Below are positions 22,436 through 33,900 of a stretch of 64,000 nucleotides of DNA, piece by piece. This DNA comes from Pogostemon cablin (taxonomy: Eukaryota; Streptophyta; Magnoliopsida; Lamiales; Lamiaceae): positions 4,402,001 through 4,466,000 of the forward strand of contig CM042982.1 of NCBI GenBank assembly GCA_023678885.1, read 5' to 3'. The first letter of the stretch is position 1; each line of letters opens with the position of its first letter. The notes under the pieces were generated by a model that was given only the letters and a program-made list of their open reading frames with translations, was not told the origin of the DNA and did no database searches. A program made the position numbers and the translations under genes.

Positions 22436-23936
22436 AAATTAATTGAAAGTTTTTTTTTTAATAGTAACATGAAACAACAAAGACGAACCTAATTTTAGAA
22501 TGTGATTATTTTTCAAAAGATGATAATTACATCTGATTGAATGAAACTATGTCTCATTAGATATATTTATTCATATAATATAAGCCTACTCAAGTTTACA
22601 TCAAACACACATTGGGAATTTGGTAACACTTGCTCCATTAAAAGTACGATTAATCATAGAAATTGAAAACGATCTTTTTCCATTATACAATAATAACAAT
22701 ATTTACAATTAAAAAACAAATGTATATGAGTGTTATAATTGGAAATGGTTGGATCTAAAAGATATAAACAAGCATAGACAAAATATCAAATCAAGAATCA
22801 GAAAACAACTACAATCTTCCAACTGAACCGTGTTAATCAAGTGCTTGCCAGTTGTTTTCTTTTTTATATTAGCTTAATTATTTAATTAATTGCGCTTCAA
22901 TTTATTGGATTAAAGATTTAATAATGCATAATGTATTATTGCCTTTGAATTTGTTTTTCTAATACTATGGGCACCAGGATAATATTAATTTTGGTTTAAT
23001 TTCATTTAAGTTTCATAATGTAATACTTTCTCAAATTTACTCATCAATTTAAGTTATATAATTTTTTACTTTTTTTTTATTTTAGTAATTATTACTAGAC
23101 TTTTTTTGATAATTTTTTTTGCAAAATGATTTAAATCTAAAGGAAAAGAAGAAGATTAAAATTAATAATTCACTTCATGAAATAAAAAACTACATAATTA
23201 AAATTAGATTCAACAAAAATTATAGGATATATATATCAACCCTATTAATTATTTTTATTTTTTACTGAGTAAATAATGTTAGAATAATTGGGAAAAAAAT
23301 GTATCGAGTCACAAGAAAAAGACAGTTTAACAAGTTATGTTGTTTCCCCGTGACAGATGGTTTCGAATTAGAAGGGAGTTAGTATTATTACAAGACTACA
23401 AGTAAGTTTCACATGCCAATATAACCTTATCACATTTTTGTGATCCAACAATAAATAACAATAATAATAACATTTTCAATATCTACATAATATTGCTAAT
23501 CCACACCTCTTTTCCTTTTTTTCTTTTTTTATCTTTTTCCAATTATAAATCAATTCATGTTTTACAAAATTCATACAAAATTAGTATTGTATTCCAACTT
23601 AATTTACATTAAATTAAATATATTAAAAACATTTACTTATTTACGTTATAATAATTATAGAATAAATAATATTGAGCAAAAATACGTTTGTGTACATATA
23701 TAATTTTAGGATTTTAATTTAATGTGTATTAAAGCGAAAATAAAATAAAATAGATTAATGAGTTAAGTTCAATAGCTAGATCATCTCAGTATATGCATAA
23801 ATTATTATGACAAATAGTACCTTTACCTACTCGACGATATAAGACGAAATGAAATATATATAAAGGATATAAGTACAATGATAAAAGTGGAGTATAATAA
23901 AATCACTCATTCAAAACTTTAATTAATTAATAAAAT

Positions 23937-24195
23937 TTCAATATATTTACAATGTAAATAAGTATTCATTATGGTAAAATGAAAAAAAAAATGAAAGAGA
24001 GATATCTTATAATATATATAATTAATTTTCAATTCATAATAATTAATTTCAATATATTTACAATGTAAATAAGTATTCATTATGGTAAAATGAAAAAAAA
24101 AATGATATATCTTATAATATATATATATATATAATTAATTTTCAATTCATAATAATAATGTAAATTTATTATTATTATGAATTGAAAATTAATTA
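23937..24195. repeat. 110-bp tandem duplication followed by a 64-bp hairpin
   Basis: TTTCAATATATTTACAATG starts copies at 23937 and 24047; they differ by a short GAGA indel and an AT-tract length. At 24132-24195 the sequence TAATTAATTTTCAATTCAT is followed, after a ~7-nt loop region, by its inverted copy ATGAATTGAAAATTAATTA. Confidence 0.8.
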
Positions 24196-24415
24196 TAGTA
24201 CTAATTTTACATTAAATTTAAGTGTAAAAATAATTGTTGATATATTCTCTTTGTCCCATTAAAATATATTTATTTGTCTTTTACTCATAGATTAAGGAGT
24301 GTGATAATTTATTATGTAGTTGATTGATAGATATAATATTTTAATAGGTAGTGGGTAATTTAATATTGTATGCGAGGTCATAAATATATATTAATTGTTT
24401 TGTGTGAGTTTTCTC

Positions 24416-24454
<39 letters not shown>

Positions 24455-25320
24455 TTACGTCTTGATTCTACTTTTTTTTTCTACTCGATTATACAAATTT
24501 ATGATTCAATTAAAAATTTTAAATTAAGTTCGAATCAATTTTAATTTTCACTAATATATTAAAAGAAGTTGTTAAATACATTAGGATATATAATAATTTT
24601 ACCCTAAAATGAATATGTGGGACGGACGGAGCACGTATTTGCATGTACTCTAACGTGATCACATAAAAAACATCCTTATGCAATGGGAACCGTATTTAAA
24701 GTTTAAACATCAATTTATTAAAATACGCAAGAAAATATTGAATATATACACTAAAAAAGGAAAGGTGAATATCACAATTATTGAAAAAGAATAGACATAT
24801 AGCACATATAAGAAGTAATGTTGTGATTTAAATCATGTGCATTATTGGATCGTCAACAGTGAAAAAGAATAGACCCCTCAACCAAAATTCAAACATGATC
24901 AAATAATTAATGTGTAAGAATATTAATTAGAAAGAAAAAATAATAAAAGAAAACAAGAAAGAAGAGTCAATGTGGGCAATTAAGGAGTGGAAGACAATGA
25001 ATATTCCATGTGCCTTATGTACTCAAAGTAGGTTGATCATTAATCTAAACAAAATATAATGTCCTATTAATTAATTATGATTATATTAAACAAGAGAATA
25101 TAAAATGAGAAAGAAGTTAAAATCAGATAATGTACACATCACCACATCCCTCACATTGCTACATCCTAATCAAATAGCAACTCCATATATTTATGTTTTT
25201 GTAAGTATATTCAATATTTACAAAAATAATTATTAAAAAAATAAATGGAAAAGTAGCCCAGTAACAGCTGGAATAATATGGCTTATTGTTATCCCCCCAC
25301 GCGCTAAACTATATATATAT

Positions 25321-25711
25321 ATAGTGGTGGACGAAGGGATTTCCGTCGAGGAGGCCCAATTTTTCTCATACAATAGTTCGTTTTTTTTTTGTTCTACAAA
25401 TTTTAAGAAGAATTATTTTATTTACCAACTTTTATTAACTTTTTTCTAAAAATGTTTTAGTATTTTTAATTGTATTATGTAAGAGTAACAATTTTGAAAC
25501 TAAAGTCATTAAAATTATTAAATAAATATGTTATTTAGAGGGAAAATAAATAAATAAAAGAAATAGAACACGAGACCTTTAAAACTGAAACTTCCTCACT
25601 TCACCACTTGGACACAAAAGTATTTCAAGAAAATCTCTATATCTATACTAGTAATTTTTAGAAGTTCAGGGGACCCAATGCCCCCCTACCCCATTCGTAC
25701 GTCCACCTCTG
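25321..25711. mobile_element. Degenerate inverted-repeat element, possibly hAT
   Basis: The left end AGTGGTGGACGAAGGGATT and the right end, read inward as CAGAGGTGGACGTACGAA, share AGNGGTGGACG. The interior includes ACGAGACCTTTAAAACTGAA and CACTTCACCACTTGGACAC, a type of sequence common near such elements in plants. Flanks TATATATA and TATGTATG resemble each other but do not prove a target duplication. Confidence 0.4.
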
Positions 25712-26581
25712 TATGTATGTTTGCCTCTGTATGTATGTTTGTGTATGTATGTCATGTATATATGTCATGTATGGAATATGGTGGTTGATATATCATCACA
25801 TGGACCACCAACATACATGTGAAAAAAACGCTCATGCTGTGGGCTCATTCCATTTCCCCCCAACCCAACTGCTTCAATCCTCCTTATTTACTGATGAATT
25901 TCCCCTTTTTTATTTTTTTATAATTATTTTATAATTGTCACATTATGTTTTTAATTCATATTATAAGGACCCTTTTAAGTTTGACCTATAACTGACGAAT
26001 CTTTATCCTCAAATAGAAATCATATACCTCCAACATCAGTCACTGTAAGATGCCATCACTGTTTTTCTTTTCTTGGATTTATTAATTTATTTAACATCAA
26101 ATATTCACATTGTTTGTCATGCAAGATTCTTGGTCTTATTTATTATTATTCACTAATTAAACTTGCTCTAATACAAAATAAAAAATCCCTTATTGAAATT
26201 ATAACATTTTTATAATAAATTATTACTCCACTCTTTTAAAATGATAATTTGACTTTTTTTTTTACTTCACGTCTGTGTATGGAAAATTAAAAAAATATAT
26301 AATATTTTATTATATTTAAAGATTGTAAAATTATTAAAATGTTTGTAAAAAGTATGTATTTTAGATAGTTTAATTTAAAAAAATATGTTAATTTTTTTTA
26401 ATGTACGTAAAAAATAAGTATTATTAAAATGTATTTTTTTAACATTTTAAGAAAAGTACAAAAGTGTTGGAATGGATTAATGAAAAACTGTGAAGGTAAT
26501 TAGAAACACAAAGGGTATATGTAAATATTTTTTAAAATTTTTTTTGCAATTCTTGAAAAACAAACTAGGAGTATATTTATT

Positions 26582-27724
26582 TATTGGGCAAAAGGTCATT
26601 TAAACCCCTCAACTTATCCCATGGGATCAAACAAGCCCTTCATCTATTTATTTTTTCATCCAAACCCTTCTTTTATTTTAGTTGGATCCAATAGGCCCAT
26701 TTCCTTCTAAATGTGGAACAAAAGAGCATTGCCGTTAGGAAATAAACTATCTGTTATCTTCCTCTTTCCATTTATCCCACATCTCAAGATCTCACTGATT
26801 CATTTGGTTTGAGTTTATGATTTATCCCACACCTCATCAAAAAAAAAAATGTAATTCCAATTTAAATATTGTACAAACAAACTGCTTCATATTACATTTG
26901 ATCTTGGTCCTTGCCCAAGGCCCAAATAGATAACAGGAAAGGCTAAAATATTCATACGCTTGAGGTTTGTAATTTTCATATAGATGAGAAAGCCTGGTAT
27001 AATTCGATGATGTCAAACCACATCTTGAGGCAACATTTACAATCAAAAGTGCCCTTCGAATTTGCTAAGTGAAAGTGTGAAACATTCAAAAAATAATAAA
27101 AAAATATGGATATATACATCAAAATTTGGAAATTGCCATAAGTTGTTCAAAATCCAAAGAAAACAACGAGAAGATCACAGAAGCCTTCTTGGCCCCATCT
27201 CCGACTCAAAAAGAGGAAAATGTCACATTCCATAACATGGCCTTACATTTCTCTTGATGAATCTGACTCTCACTTGATTTACACCTGGAGCCCGCGCGGC
27301 CAAAAACCCTCACAAAAATTGCATGCTTGATAGTAGAATCCCACTAGCGAGACTTCCAGGTCTCTGAAAAGGAGAAGAGCTTGCGCAAATATTTATATCA
27401 GTGGCAGATCTAGCATAAACGAAAGCAAAAGATCGGGATTTTATGGAAATTGGGAACCCATCTCGAAAAATCGAAGATGAAAAGCTGAAGCAGAGAGGTT
27501 AATATTTAGGGTTTGAACCAAGAAGATAAAATGAATTAAATGACATTTAGTGACCGTTATCTTATTTTCTAACGGTAATGCTTTTAAGTTTCAAAGTTAG
27601 AAGGAGAGGGTCCTATTTGATCTAATTAAAACAAGAGAAGAGTTTGGATGAATAAAAAAAATAAATGGGGAATTTATTCCATCCTATGAAATAAATTGAG
27701 GGGTGAAATTGACCCTTTGTCCTA
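26582..27724. mobile_element. Pack-MULE (Mutator-like element carrying a gene fragment)
   Basis: Long inverted repeats of about 165-180 bp bound a 1,143-bp unit. The left end starts TATTGGGCAAAAGGTCATTT and the right end, read inward, TAGGACAAAGGGTCAATTT. Both continue through matching ACCCCTCAA, TTCATCCAAAC, CCTTCTAA and CATTRCCGTTAG blocks. A perfect 9-bp direct repeat ATATTTATT flanks it (26573-26581 and 27725-27733), the usual target size for Mutator. There is no transposase. The interior holds a glutathione peroxidase fragment (listed separately) and ~400 bp of more GC-rich unrecognised sequence, probably from the same donor gene. Confidence 0.85.
26850..27066 (-). pseudogene. Glutathione peroxidase fragment captured in the Pack-MULE
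   Basis: On the minus strand, LIVNVASRCGLTSSNYTRLS and HLYENYKPQAYEYFSLSCYL match the region around the catalytic Cys of plant glutathione peroxidases (usual form VNVASKCG, SNYTEL, YEKYK, and FPCNQFG further on). An AG acceptor at about 27068-27067 followed by a KFEG-type start shows that an intron/exon boundary was captured with it, so the source was genomic DNA. The fragment is broken: a frameshift follows KFEG (about four bases lost before CTTTTGATTG), the FPCNQFG block reads LSCYLFG, and the sequence then drifts out of frame until KQFVCTIFK. Confidence 0.8.
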
Positions 27725-27733
27725 ATATTTATT

Positions 27734-28023
27734 ACATTTAAAATGAGCCAAAGCTCATAAATGCCACTCCTAGTACTTAATATATACAGACAAAAATAGG
27801 AAAGGGGAAACACTCACCCCATCAATTTAAATAACTGAATCACACACTAAACATTAAATTCAAACAAATATTCAAAATCTAAAATTGAATTAATAACTTA
27901 GGCTTAATTTAGAATGATTTCAAATATCGTACGTAATTAATAAGGTCGAACCAGTGGTTCACCCTTTCTGTAACGCAACTGATCCGACTCCACTCCAACT
28001 CAAACAACCGGGTCACCCGTTAG
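27734..28023. other. Short interval between Pack-MULE and the BURP gene 3' end
   Basis: AT-rich, presumably including the 3' UTR of the BURP gene. The Mutator element ends only 300 bp from its stop codon. Nothing else is visible. Confidence 0.5.
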
Positions 28024-30027
28024 CTAATCCGCCACGGCCCATGTCATGTCGTTCTGGAAGATCCAGTGGCACACCTCGATCTTACCCGGACCCGAACCCA
28101 AGGCGATGAACGCTCCGTGACCCGAGCTCCAGGACGACGTGTCCACGTGACAGATGGCAACGCCGTGGTTGATCCTGGATTTGGATTTCGGGTCCAGGAT
28201 ATCCGCTTCGTAGACCCGGACTTTTGGAACGGAGTGGCAATAGTAAAGCATGTACGGGAATAAACTCTGGTGACAAGACACTGACTTGGTGACTTTCCCA
28301 CCGTTGATCGCTTTGACTTTTCCTATCATGATGTTACCGTTCGACCCCTGCGTGTTCTCCGTCGATCGGACCGCCACGTTCCGCCCTAGAACCGACGTCG
28401 CGAAGTCGATCATGTCCTCGATTGAGGCCGCGCACCGCTTCGTCTCGCCGGCGCTCGGCGCCCTCTCGCATTCCGACACTGAATCCGTCAGCATTTTCGC
28501 CATGCTCGAGCCGTCGGCGGCGTGGAAGATCTTCTTCATGTCTTCGATTTTGGAGGTGGAGAAGGGTAATTTGGAGACGATCACGCGGGGTAGAAATGAC
28601 CTTTTAGGCATTCTATCACGTATGTCAGGCATTGGCATGATTGTACCCGTTTTCAGCATCGCCTCTCTGAAGAACTTCCCTGGTTCAACCACCCACTTAT
28701 TTGCAGTTTTGCCACTGGAAACCATGGATGACTCCAGTGTTGAGCTTTTATTAATGTAGCTTGAGAATCCGGTGCCTGATTTGCTGTACTCTTTGAAAGT
28801 GTTGTTGACGCCGTAGATTTTGAAATCGACTGTTGGGCCGGTGGAACCCTTGCCGTAGCTCGTGAATTTATCGGTGCCCTCGTTGAACGATTGGCCGTAA
28901 TTGATGAAATCAACCTTCGCGGCGTTGGAGTTCTTGCCGTAGGATTCGAATTTGTCGTCTCCGACGTTGGATTGATCTCTGTAATTTTTGAAGGTCTCTG
29001 TGGCGGCATTGCCCAGAGTGCCGTAATTTTTGAAGGTGTTTTCCGGTACGTTTGAGTTGGTACCGTATGAAGTGAAGGTGTCGTTGGCGCCGTTGTCATT
29101 CTGGCCATAGTTGCTGAAACCGGATCCCATTACGTTGGAATTGTTGCCGTAGGAGGTGAATTCGTTCAACGCGCCATTGCCGTTCTTGCCGTAGTTGGTG
29201 AAACTCTGGTCGCCGGCGTTTGCATCTTTGGTGTACTGCGTGAACAATTGTTGGCGGCCATTGGTGTCGTCGGAGTAGGATGTGAACTGGAGGTGGGGCA
29301 CATTAACTTGGTCGTTGTAGTTGCTGAATTTCCCCTCGCCACCGGTGCTGTGCGCGCCGTAGGTGTTGAAGCTCTGGTCCACCACATTCCCGTCCGTCGC
29401 GTACGCGGTGAACTTGTCGTCGTGGCCGACGGAGTCGCGGCTGTACCGCCGGAACGAGTCTGCGACGACATTGTCGTTCTCGGTGTAGCCCTTGAAAGTA
29501 TCCTCTCCGCCGCCGCGACTGGTGCCGTAGTTGGTGAAGTTCTTGCTCTGGTAATTGGCGAAGTTGACATCGCCGCTGTGTTTCTCGAGGCTCGGCGTTA
29601 AATCAGGGAAGCAGAGGAGATTAGCCTTGGCGCAGAAATCAGGGAGCTGAGTCGACAGCGAGTTCTGATCGCCGGCGAGTTTAGAGAACGCGGCGTATTG
29701 AACGGCGTTCAGTGGCGAAGCTTTCCCCAGCAAGAACTCCGGCTTCGGCAAGTCGTTCGAGATCTGCTTCTTCCAGTAACGCAATAAATACCCCCTCGGC
29801 GTAAATGGGTTTTCGCCGTCGGTCGATTCGGCAGCGACACCCACCTGCATTCATTCGACATTAATGCGCAGCAAAGGTGTATGACAAAATGCCTGAAAGA
29901 CAAAAATGGTAACAACACCATTTTAAAGACACAGTGGGTTGGATACCTTGAAAGATGCAATACAGCAGACGGTGAGTATGAGGAGGAGGAGGAGGAGGAT
30001 GGGCGGAGGAGCGGCGGTGGAGCGCAT
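28024..30027 (-). CDS. Polygalacturonase 1 beta-like protein (BURP domain)
   Basis: Two exons, 30027-29947 and 29844-28024, join in phase to 633 residues. Residues 1-27 (MRSTAAPPPILLLLLLILTV...) are a signal peptide. About 21 FxxY repeats (FTNYG, FTSYG, FKNYG; 14-residue period) fill residues ~130-385, as in the tomato AroGP/PG1-beta subunit. The C-terminal 216 residues are a BURP domain with the full signature CH-x10-CH-x27-CH-x25-CH. It is a secreted cell-wall protein; PG1-beta binds and modulates polygalacturonase in tomato and the Arabidopsis homologues affect cell expansion. Exon 2 is GC-rich against an AT-rich surrounding. Length fits the family (~620-640 residues). The ATG at 30027 is the only one giving a signal peptide in frame. 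Confidence 0.94.
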
Positions 30028-30110
30028 TGTGTTCAGTTTAGTGAGAGAAAGAGGAGTGAGAGAGAGTGTTGGTGAGTTGGTTTGTGGTTGGAGGCAATAT
30101 TATATTAACA

Positions 30111-30117
30111 TTTTATA
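30111..30117 (-). promoter_or_regulatory. TATA box of the BURP gene
   Basis: The minus strand reads TATAAAA, 84-90 bp upstream of the ATG. Transcription would start near 30085, giving a leader of about 55-60 nt rich in CT (the + strand shows GAGAGAAAGAGG). Confidence 0.65.
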
Positions 30118-30295
30118 CTAAATGGTGCAGTTCACTATTAGGGCGCTGCCGCCCAAGTTTTGAGGATTGGTGGAGAAGATAAATCGCAGAATGTGCCTGT
30201 ATTTTATATTAAAGTTTATGCGATGGTTATGAGAGAAAAGAATCGAAGGGTGGGGTTGAATTTGTGGCATTTTGAATAGTGTAAATCATTGCCAT

Positions 30296-31800
30296 TATAT
30301 TTATCCATATTTTATACTCTTCATAAACACCTTAATGGGAGATGTCACCACAATTTTTATTTATCATGCAATTTCAATTTTTAACTATTATTATTACAAA
30401 TATATTATAATTAATTGCAAATGGGATCCTTTTCATCCTACTTGTAAGGGTGGGGTCGATTTCTACATTATGATATTTTAGATTTAATCACTAATGGATA
30501 TGATTTATGACCACGAGTTTAAATATAGCTAACTAATTGTTAGGTATTTCAAAGTTGGATTGTAAAATAAATATTTATTGACAACAAATCAAAGTTCATG
30601 TCTCCTTGAAGAAGGTTTATTGCTTTGGAGTCAAAACGAGCATTCATCTTTTAAAGAATAATATCATGTCATTGTGAGCTAATGAGATAGAATTTTATGT
30701 TGAATTAGGCCGATATCAAATTTATGAATTGACTCTTTTATCGAACGGACATTTATCTTGTTGAATTGAATTAAGCTGATATCACACCCATAAATTGACT
30801 TATTTCATAAACGGACATTTGTCTTAGTTGTTGACTGGAGCTCCACTCAAGCTCATCTCACAAAATATACACTCATAAATTTCACATGAAAATGAATGAG
30901 AGTTAAATTTGATGTGATTTACTCTCTCCGTCCCATTTCATATGACACATTTTTCATTTTGGATTGTCCCATAAAAAATTGCATATTTCTAAAAAAACAA
31001 AAAAGTCAAACATAACCACCATTCTCCATACACTTTATTTACAAAAAAATCACCCCTACCTAACACACCTAACATATTATTTATTACAAAAAAAATATCA
31101 TTATACCCCTAAAAATTATCACTTTCTTAATTTCTGTGTTGGGGAGGGGGTGCAGACTTTACTGAGAATGGAGAATATATTTATAGTTATTTATTTGTTT
31201 ATGTTAACAATACTTAAAAGTACAATAATAGCATGCACCTAGAACTTGTTGTGATCTCTCCTTATTTACCCATAATGAATTGTTTAAATATGTAAGTATA
31301 TTTATTCATTTATTAATGCATATATTGACAATATTGTTACTTAATAATATGTATTTTACGTTACATATTTTAATTTAGTGATAGAAAATAAAATAAAGTG
31401 ACTCATTTTGTGTAAATAGTTAGTAGTGCATACGTAATTGCAAAATAATTATAAGTGGTTTTAACCTTTAGGGAAATATGGATTTAGTGCTCCACTAATT
31501 CGAAATATATAGTTAATTTATTATAATACAACATTTTATATATTTATTTTTTAATCAATATAGATTTATTAACACACCATATTATATCTTCTTATTCTAT
31601 CACAATCGTATCGCGATAAAAAATTAGGATATAGAAAGAAACTTGGAAAAATTAAATAAAGTTCCACACTGTCAAAAGCAAAGCCACCTTTTCTTTTATT
31701 AATACCTTTCCTTCAGTCTAAAGCTCAAATATTTTAAGAATAAAAAATTGTTTATTATAAAGAAAAAAAAGTAGAAAATTATGCATGGCATAAGAGGAAT
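30296..31800. repeat. Diverged direct duplication, copy A (upstream of BURP gene)
   Basis: This block is repeated in the same order and orientation at about 31890-34140. Shared anchors include CATAAACACCTTAATGGGA (30322/31918), GGGATCCTTTTCATCCTA (30422/32297), AACAAATCAAAGTTCAT (30583/32713), AATAGCATGCACC and CTAATTCGGAATAT-type blocks, and CCACCTTTTCTTTTATTAAT (31683/34030). It contains a Stowaway element absent from copy B. Confidence 0.8.
30922..31176. mobile_element. Stowaway-type MITE within duplication copy A
   Basis: Starts TA|CTCTCTCCGTCCCATTTCAT and ends with the decayed GAGAATGGAGAA. The interior TCCATACACTTTATTTAC and CTTACC-type CTACCTAACACACCTAACAT match the copies at 21339 (inverted) and 51524. 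The right terminus is degenerate. Confidence 0.75.
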
Positions 31801-33537
31801 CCTTTTTCATAATACGAATATATATGAGACAAATCGATTTATTATTAAAATATAATTATAATTATAAAAATACTACCATCATTACCTTTATATTTATCTG
31901 TCATTTATATTCTGTCATCATAAACACCTTAATGGGAGGTGGGTCACCACAATATTAACAACCTCATTCTACCACAACTACTGCAACGTTTACAAAATTT
32001 TATTCTGGTCTTCCTATTATAAAGTTTACATTTTTCTTTATAGTAAATGATATTCAAATAAAACAATTAATATATCTCTATAAAATTTATTTATAATAAT
32101 AAAACAATTACTTATTATACATTAAAATATTACTATATATTTCTTAACTCACAGTATATTAAACTATTATTCCATATTCTTTAATCCCATAAAAAAACAA
32201 AAATAAATTGTACATAACAAGAGGAAGTATTTATCATGCAATTTCAATTTTAAACTATAATTATTATTATACTAAATAATTTAAAATTATTGCCAATGGG
32301 ATCCTTTTCATCCTACTTGTAAAGAATCGGGTGAGGTCGATTTCTAAAATTATGAGATTGTGATGTGGCTCTCATTCTCATACATTTAAATTTAATCACT
32401 AATGGTTACTGATTTATGACCACGATTTTAAATATAGCTAAATACTAATTAGTAGGCATGAAAAATATTGGTTGATGCAATATGTTGTCGGCACCGAACC
32501 CACCCATCGTATTAAAATGTTTAATTTTGTATTCTATTCTTTAAATGATTGACAAAGTTGTTATCCAAATTAACGTCACATACTTCAGGATTTTAATAGT
32601 TATTTGTAGAATATAATTTTTTTATGTTATAAAAAACTAATAAAATGTGAATTGTGAAATAGGAAATTCAACAATATCATTAATTTTGGATTATAAAGTA
32701 AATATTTATCGACAACAAATCAAAGTTCATCTCTCCTTGAAGAAGGTTTACTGTTTTGTAATGAAAACGGGCATTCATACTATCTTTTATTCTTATCATT
32801 TCATCATATCGAGCCATTGACACAGGATATTATGTCATTGTGAGCGAATGAGATAGAATTGTATGTTGAATTAAGCTGATATCAGATCCATTAATTCACT
32901 CGATTTAATTAAAGTAAACTGATTAAGTATTAATTGATATTTCTTTATACAAGTTTAAATTTTCAAAGTAGGTGATTATTTAACATGATTTCAGAGTAAG
33001 CTTATCAAAGTCCGGAGTTCGAATCTTACCGTTATTTGATTAAATATTAATTGATACTTCTTTCTACAAATTTAAGTTAGAGTTCGAACTTCATTGTCAT
33101 TCATTTATTAAAAAAAAAAATGACATGCAAGGTTTGAAACAAAATTAACCCTTCATACATGTGAGGGAACGTGTAAGAGTGAACTGATTAAATATGGAGT
33201 AACTCACATTTCTTCTTATAAACTTTCTACAAACTTAAATTTTTAGATGAGGTGATCATATAACACGAATATTTATCTACGGTGTTGACTATAACTTCAC
33301 TCAAACTCATCTCAATAAATATACACTCATAAATTTCACATGAAAATAAATGTGAGTTAAATTTTATGTGATTTATATAATTGTAGTTATCTATTTATAT
33401 TTATTTGTTTATGTTAACAATACTTAAAAGTACAATAATATAGCATGCACCTTGAAATTATTGTGATCTTTCTTTAATTATCCATTAATGACTTGTTTAA
33501 ATATAAAACTATATTCATTTAATGCATATATTGTTAC

Positions 33538-33649
<112 letters not shown>

Positions 33650-33834
33650 CCTTTACATATTAAATGTATTTTATTTAATGATAAAAAACACAAATGAAAC
33701 GACTCATTTGTGTAAATAGTTAGTAGTACATACGTAATTGCAATAATAATAAAGTGGTTTTAGCCTTTAAGGAAACATGGATTTATTGCTCCACTAATCC
33801 GGAATATGTAGTTAATTCATTATAATATATCATT

Positions 33835-33838
<4 letters not shown>

Positions 33839-33898
<60 letters not shown>
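33839..33898. repeat. (TA)n microsatellite
   Basis: An uninterrupted run of about 60 bp of TA. Confidence 0.95.

Positions 33899-33900
<2 letters not shown>

Larger units (their letters stand above)
21085..26572. other. AT-rich intergenic region with repeats, no gene recognised
   Basis: No coding region, tRNA or snRNA was recognised. Distinct repeats inside it are listed separately: a Stowaway MITE, 95-bp and 110-bp tandem duplications, a 64-bp hairpin, (TA)n and a degenerate inverted-repeat element. A GTATGT-rich stretch occurs at 25712-25770. Confidence 0.6.

Noticed and set aside
26765..26840. TTTATCCCACATCTC, resembling an snRNA upstream element
   Set aside because: It lies within the Pack-MULE just inside its terminal repeat, lacks the CG ending of the motif, and no snRNA follows.
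28044..29601. Long frames opposite or out of phase with the BURP gene
   Set aside because: Shadow frames caused by the GC-rich repetitive FxxY coding sequence.
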